From the NCBI RefSeq assembly GCF_000381925.1, contig NZ_KB907309.1, forward strand, positions 1,240,001 to 1,304,000: a stretch of 64,000 bases of DNA, written 5' to 3'. This DNA is from Nocardia sp. BMG111209. GTDB lineage: Bacteria > Actinomycetota > Actinomycetes > Mycobacteriales > Mycobacteriaceae. This document shows, piece after piece, positions 61,633-64,000 of the stretch (its first letter is position 1; every line of letters starts with the position of its first letter). Made by a program: the position numbers and the translations under genes. The notes below the pieces were generated by a model that worked only from the letters and a program-made list of their open reading frames with translations, made no database searches and was not told the DNA's origin.

Positions 61633-63003
61633 TCACGCCGCCAGGGTGGGCACGGCCGGCACCGGGGGCTCGGACTCCTGACGCAGTGGCTGCCCGAGCA
61701 CGATGCGGGCGGCGGTGGTGGCCATGTCGAGCAGTCCGCGCCAGCGCGCCGGGGCGGCCGCCACGGACCAGACCGTCCGGGTTTCCTCCTGTTCGGGAAC
61801 GGGCAGGCCGGCGATCCGGTCCGCCAGCCAATCCAGCGCCAGCGGGGTGGCCAGCGGCAGCAGTGAGAAGTGTTCGCTGAGCCGATCGCGGATGTAGGTC
61901 ACCGAGGCGCCGCCGCGGCGGTAGCGCGCCACCTGATCGTCCACCCCGTCGGCGTGGATGACCTGGTCGTGCACCGGCTGGACGACCAGCAGCGGGCAGG
62001 CCGGTGTCGAATCGCCCAACCGCAGGTCGTCGAGCATCGCCTGCATACCCGGCTCGGCCAGCACCTCGGTCAGCGGCCGCGACAGATGTTCGTCGATGCT
62101 GTGGAACGCCATGCGCACCAGCACGGCCAGCGGCGCCGACCGGGTGGCCATCGCCAGCCGGCGGCGGCCGTCGTCGGTCAGATCCGCGTCCATCACCCGG
62201 GCCAGCGCCGGATACGACCGGGCCAGCGCCGCGATCACGAGCGCGGGGAAGCCGGAATAGCAGCCCCCGTTCAGCCTTGCGAAGACCCGGCCCGGATCGC
62301 CCACCGGCGCGCCGAGGACCGCGCCGGTCAGGTTGATCTCCGGGGCGTAGGTCGGCGCCATCTCGACCATCCAGGAACTGGCCATCCCGCCGCCGGAATA
62401 CCCCCAGGCCGCGACCGGGGTATCGGGACCCAGGCCCAGCGGCGTGAAATGCAGTGCGGCGCGGACGCCGTCGAGCGCGCGGTATCCGGGTTCGCGGGGA
62501 GCGCCGAAGTTCCCGTGCGAGCCGCCGTGATCGGCGATGCTCACCGCCCAGCCGCGGCGCAGCGCATTCGCGACCAGCAGCCATTCCAACTGGGTGATGG
62601 ATCCGGGCGCCCACGCGCCGCGGCGCAGCGCGTACGAGGGCGCGCAACGATCGGTCACCGAATCGATCGCCGACTGGAAGGCCAGCAGCGGCCGATCGAC
62701 AGGCTCGGGGCCGTCGTCGCCGGGGGCCGGCAGCAGCACCGTGGTGACCACGGCCTCGGCCCGGCCGTGCAGATCGTTGCTGCGGTACAGCAACTGCCAG
62801 GCCGAGACCTGCTGCGGTACGACGCCGAACAGGGCCACCTCGATCGACCGGCTGCGCAGGACGGTGCCGGGGGCATATCCGTCCAGGCCGGACGGCGGGT
62901 AATAGAACGGATCCTCCGACGGTGGTCGGGGCATGGTCGCACCGGGCGCGAGTAACGCGCCGGCGGCTCCTATTCGGCCGATGACGTCGACGTTGACGGT
63001 CAT
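61633..63003 (-). CDS. Secretory-lipase-family esterase (LIP)
   Basis: A 456-residue alpha/beta hydrolase of the secretory lipase (LIP) family. The nucleophile Ser is in AWGYSGGGMASSW (GxSxG), the Asp in LLVVQPVHDQVIHADGVDDQ, and the His in RDRLSEHFSLLPLATPL. The front part SEDPFYYPPSGLDGYAPGTV and VLRSRSI is typical of actinobacterial LIP proteins. There is no obvious signal peptide, although an N-terminal hydrophobic stretch (IGRIGAAGALLAPGA) exists. The ATG at 63003 has a GAGGAGGAAG leader. It could cut storage or host lipids; the substrate is unknown. Confidence 0.9.
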   Translation of the reverse strand: MTVNVDVIGRIGAAGALLAPGATMPRPPSEDPFYYPPSGLDGYAPGTVLRSRSIEVALFGVVPQQVSAWQLLYRSNDLHGRAEAVVTTVLLPAPGDDGPEPVDRPLLAFQSAIDSVTDRCAPSYALRRGAWAPGSITQLEWLLVANALRRGWAVSIADHGGSHGNFGAPREPGYRALDGVRAALHFTPLGLGPDTPVAAWGYSGGGMASSWMVEMAPTYAPEINLTGAVLGAPVGDPGRVFARLNGGCYSGFPALVIAALARSYPALARVMDADLTDDGRRRLAMATRSAPLAVLVRMAFHSIDEHLSRPLTEVLAEPGMQAMLDDLRLGDSTPACPLLVVQPVHDQVIHADGVDDQVARYRRGGASVTYIRDRLSEHFSLLPLATPLALDWLADRIAGLPVPEQEETRTVWSVAAAPARWRGLLDMATTAARIVLGQPLRQESEPPVPAVPTLAA

Positions 63004-63383
63004 CGCTTCCTCCTCGGTCTTCCCGGTCGGTGCCCGGCGGGCCGCCGCGGGCCCGCCGATGGCACACTCCCGGACGACCGAACGTGATCCGTTCCCACCG
63101 GCCGGTGTCGATGCTGTCGATTCGGACCAGGATAGGGTCCTGGACGTTTGTCCGGGAAGAGTACGACCGCCGCGCTGTGGCGCCGCACAGTGCGAGTCGG
63201 ACTCCGGCGGCCTTTTCCCCGATGCAAATTCCATCCCGTCGACCTGCATGATCGATTATCGCGATTGATGTGACATGGTTAACAGGTATCGTCGATCCCC
63301 CTGGAATTGTGATCGATTGCACATACCACAAGCCCCTCCGAGCAGCGGTGATCCCGCCGCCACGACCGTCCTCGAGGACACCT
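63004..63383. other. Long divergent intergenic region
   Basis: About 380 bases upstream of the lipase with no supported gene. An AT-richer patch at about 63245-63300 (TGATCGATTATCGCGATTGA and following) stands out from the GC-rich background and may hold promoters. Confidence 0.4.
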
Positions 63384-63722
63384 GTGGACGACCGGGAGCG
63401 TGTGCGTGACGAGCGCACGGGGACCCGGCCTCGGGCCGCCGCCGAGGCGACCGAGATCGAGCGCACGCCCGGCGACCGGGTGACGGTGCTCACCGGCGGC
63501 GACTTCTGCTCCGGGCCGATCCGGCGGATCGAGTGCGAACCGGGCTCGTGTGCGCACGCCGCCTCCGGGAAGGCCGTGCCGATGGGAGAATGCCCGGCGG
63601 AAGGGGGTGGTGCGGATGGCCAGGCGTACCGAGGACGGCGAGACCTATCGCGCCGCCGGTGTCGTATCCGGCCGAGGCGGGGTTGTACCCGGGCAGGATC
63701 GTGTCGTACCCGGCCGAGGTGA
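63384..63722 (+). CDS. Possible unrecognised ORF, 112 codons
   Basis: A frame from GTG at 63384 with strong G/C third positions up to about 63615 (VDDRERVRDERTGTRPRAAA, VTVLTGGDFCSGPIRRIECE). It contains three Cys and no recognised family. It overlaps the next gene in another frame, and its end is only Arg-rich repeats. Either the frame is real and shifted near 63600 into the P-loop gene, or it is chance. Low trust. Confidence 0.3.
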   Translation: MDDRERVRDERTGTRPRAAAEATEIERTPGDRVTVLTGGDFCSGPIRRIECEPGSCAHAASGKAVPMGECPAEGGGADGQAYRGRRDLSRRRCRIRPRRGCTRAGSCRTRPR

Positions 63723-64000
63723 TGGCGCGCCCGAGCAGGGCCGTGTCGCGCCCGGCCGAGGCGGTATGGCGCCGGGCCGAGGCGATATCGCACCTGGGCA
63801 AGGTGGTATCGCACCCGGTCAGGGCGGTGTCGCACCGGAACTCGACAGTCTGGCGGCGGACCTGCGAGTGAGCGCGGAACCCTCGATCGCCGCGGCCGCG
63901 ACGAAGGCGATCGCCATCTGGCGCCGGCCGCCGCGTATCCGGGTCACCGGCCGGGCCCGAACCGGAAAGAGCACGCTGATCCGGGCACTGGCCCTGATGT
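63616..64000 (+). CDS. P-loop GTPase-like protein, 5' part only
   Basis: The first 128 codons of a gene cut by the window edge. The ATG at 63616 has GGAAGGGGG eight bases upstream. Residues about 18-73 are eight 7-residue Gly/Pro repeats (PGRGGMA, PGQGGIA). A helix (LDSLAADLRVSAEPSIAAAA) and a beta strand then lead into the Walker A motif GRARTGKSTLIRAL. The placing of the P-loop after a helical lead, RVTGRARTGKST, resembles dynamin-like or other large GTPases of actinobacteria. G2-G4 motifs are beyond the edge, so ATPase or GTPase cannot be told. Confidence 0.6.
   Translation, partial: MARRTEDGETYRAAGVVSGRGGVVPGQDRVVPGRGDGAPEQGRVAPGRGGMAPGRGDIAPGQGGIAPGQGGVAPELDSLAADLRVSAEPSIAAAATKAIAIWRRPPRIRVTGRARTGKSTLIRALALM
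63667..63834 (+). repeat. Eight tandem 21-bp units (heptapeptide repeats)
   Basis: Eight contiguous 21-bp units, the typical form being CCCGGCCGAGGCGGTATGGC plus G. In the P-loop gene frame they encode PGRGGVA-like heptapeptides with variable fourth to seventh positions. The period keeps the frame. Confidence 0.85.

Noticed and set aside
63004..63249. N-terminal extension of the lipase frame up to 63249
   Set aside because: The extra 82 codons look unlike the family, while the ATG at 63003 has a strong GAGGAGGAAG site.
63667..63834. 21-bp repeat array considered as CRISPR or iteron origin
   Set aside because: No spacers; the period keeps an open frame leading into a P-loop protein, so a coding repeat is the simpler view; no replication genes.
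61574..63835. Very long minus-strand extension upstream of trmB
   Set aside because: The open frame runs antisense or out of phase through the lipase gene; trmB homologues begin near the ATG at 61573.

Overview
The window is high-GC actinobacterial DNA, most likely from Nocardia or a close mycolic-acid relative. The evidence is an MmpL3 mycolate flippase, a PonA1-type penicillin-binding protein, a trehalose-type LpqY/SugABC importer, an LpqH-like 19-kDa-type lipoprotein, a glucosylglycerate hydrolase, and several gene orders that I recall from Mycobacterium (trmB - NYN protein - mmpL3, with an AI-2E family transporter and a UPF0104 membrane protein nearby). Genes are dense, start and stop codons often overlap (ATGA or GTGA), and no rRNA, tRNA, CRISPR array or phage module was seen.

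Region 1 (1-18.4 kb): two neighbouring GyrI-like effector-binding genes, ponA1, and lpqY-sugA-sugB. The ATPase gene sugC lies about 10.6 kb away rather than in the operon. Between them are a DUF2786 protein, a metallohydrolase, an SDR plus broken doxX pair with a divergent HxlR regulator, menC, a flavin monooxygenase with a divergent TetR regulator and a striking operator, an AAA/DUF234-type ATPase behind a perfect palindrome, and a thiolase with a divergent HxlR regulator. A decayed IS5-type transposase cuts off doxX, and decayed GC-rich repeats of about 25 bp flank that small module.

Region 2 (18.5-33.5 kb): an unknown protein, an LLM-type F420 oxidoreductase, a 42-residue membrane peptide ahead of a YeiH-type exporter, a duplicated His-rich metal-binding protein, and a four-gene minus-strand operon. 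The operon runs from two unknown proteins, through an ORF made largely of 36-bp tandem repeats, to a TPR-CHAT protease. After it come an LpqH-like lipoprotein, a duplicated-domain membrane protein, a GH25 lysozyme, glucosylglycerate hydrolase, an SDR and a secreted polysaccharide deacetylase.

Region 3 (33.5-46.3 kb): leuS, an SdpI-family protein, a DrrAB-type ABC exporter with an EXLDI protein behind an ATACGTATA palindrome, and a compact four-gene set (ThDP enzyme, SRPBCC protein, KAS III-like protein lacking the usual His, HisC-like aminotransferase). The four-gene set looks like a small uncharacterised biosynthetic operon. An ECF sigma/anti-sigma pair and a YqgE/AlgH protein follow.

Region 4 (46.4-64 kb): a small GNAT, glycerate kinase, aroQ, an unknown protein, a lipoprotein resembling a penicillin-binding protein with lost catalytic motifs, membrane proteins, an adenylate cyclase, an AI-2E transporter with a triplicated N-terminal repeat, a DUF1707 protein, the trmB/NYN/mmpL3 operon, a secretory lipase, and the start of a P-loop protein preceded by heptapeptide repeats.
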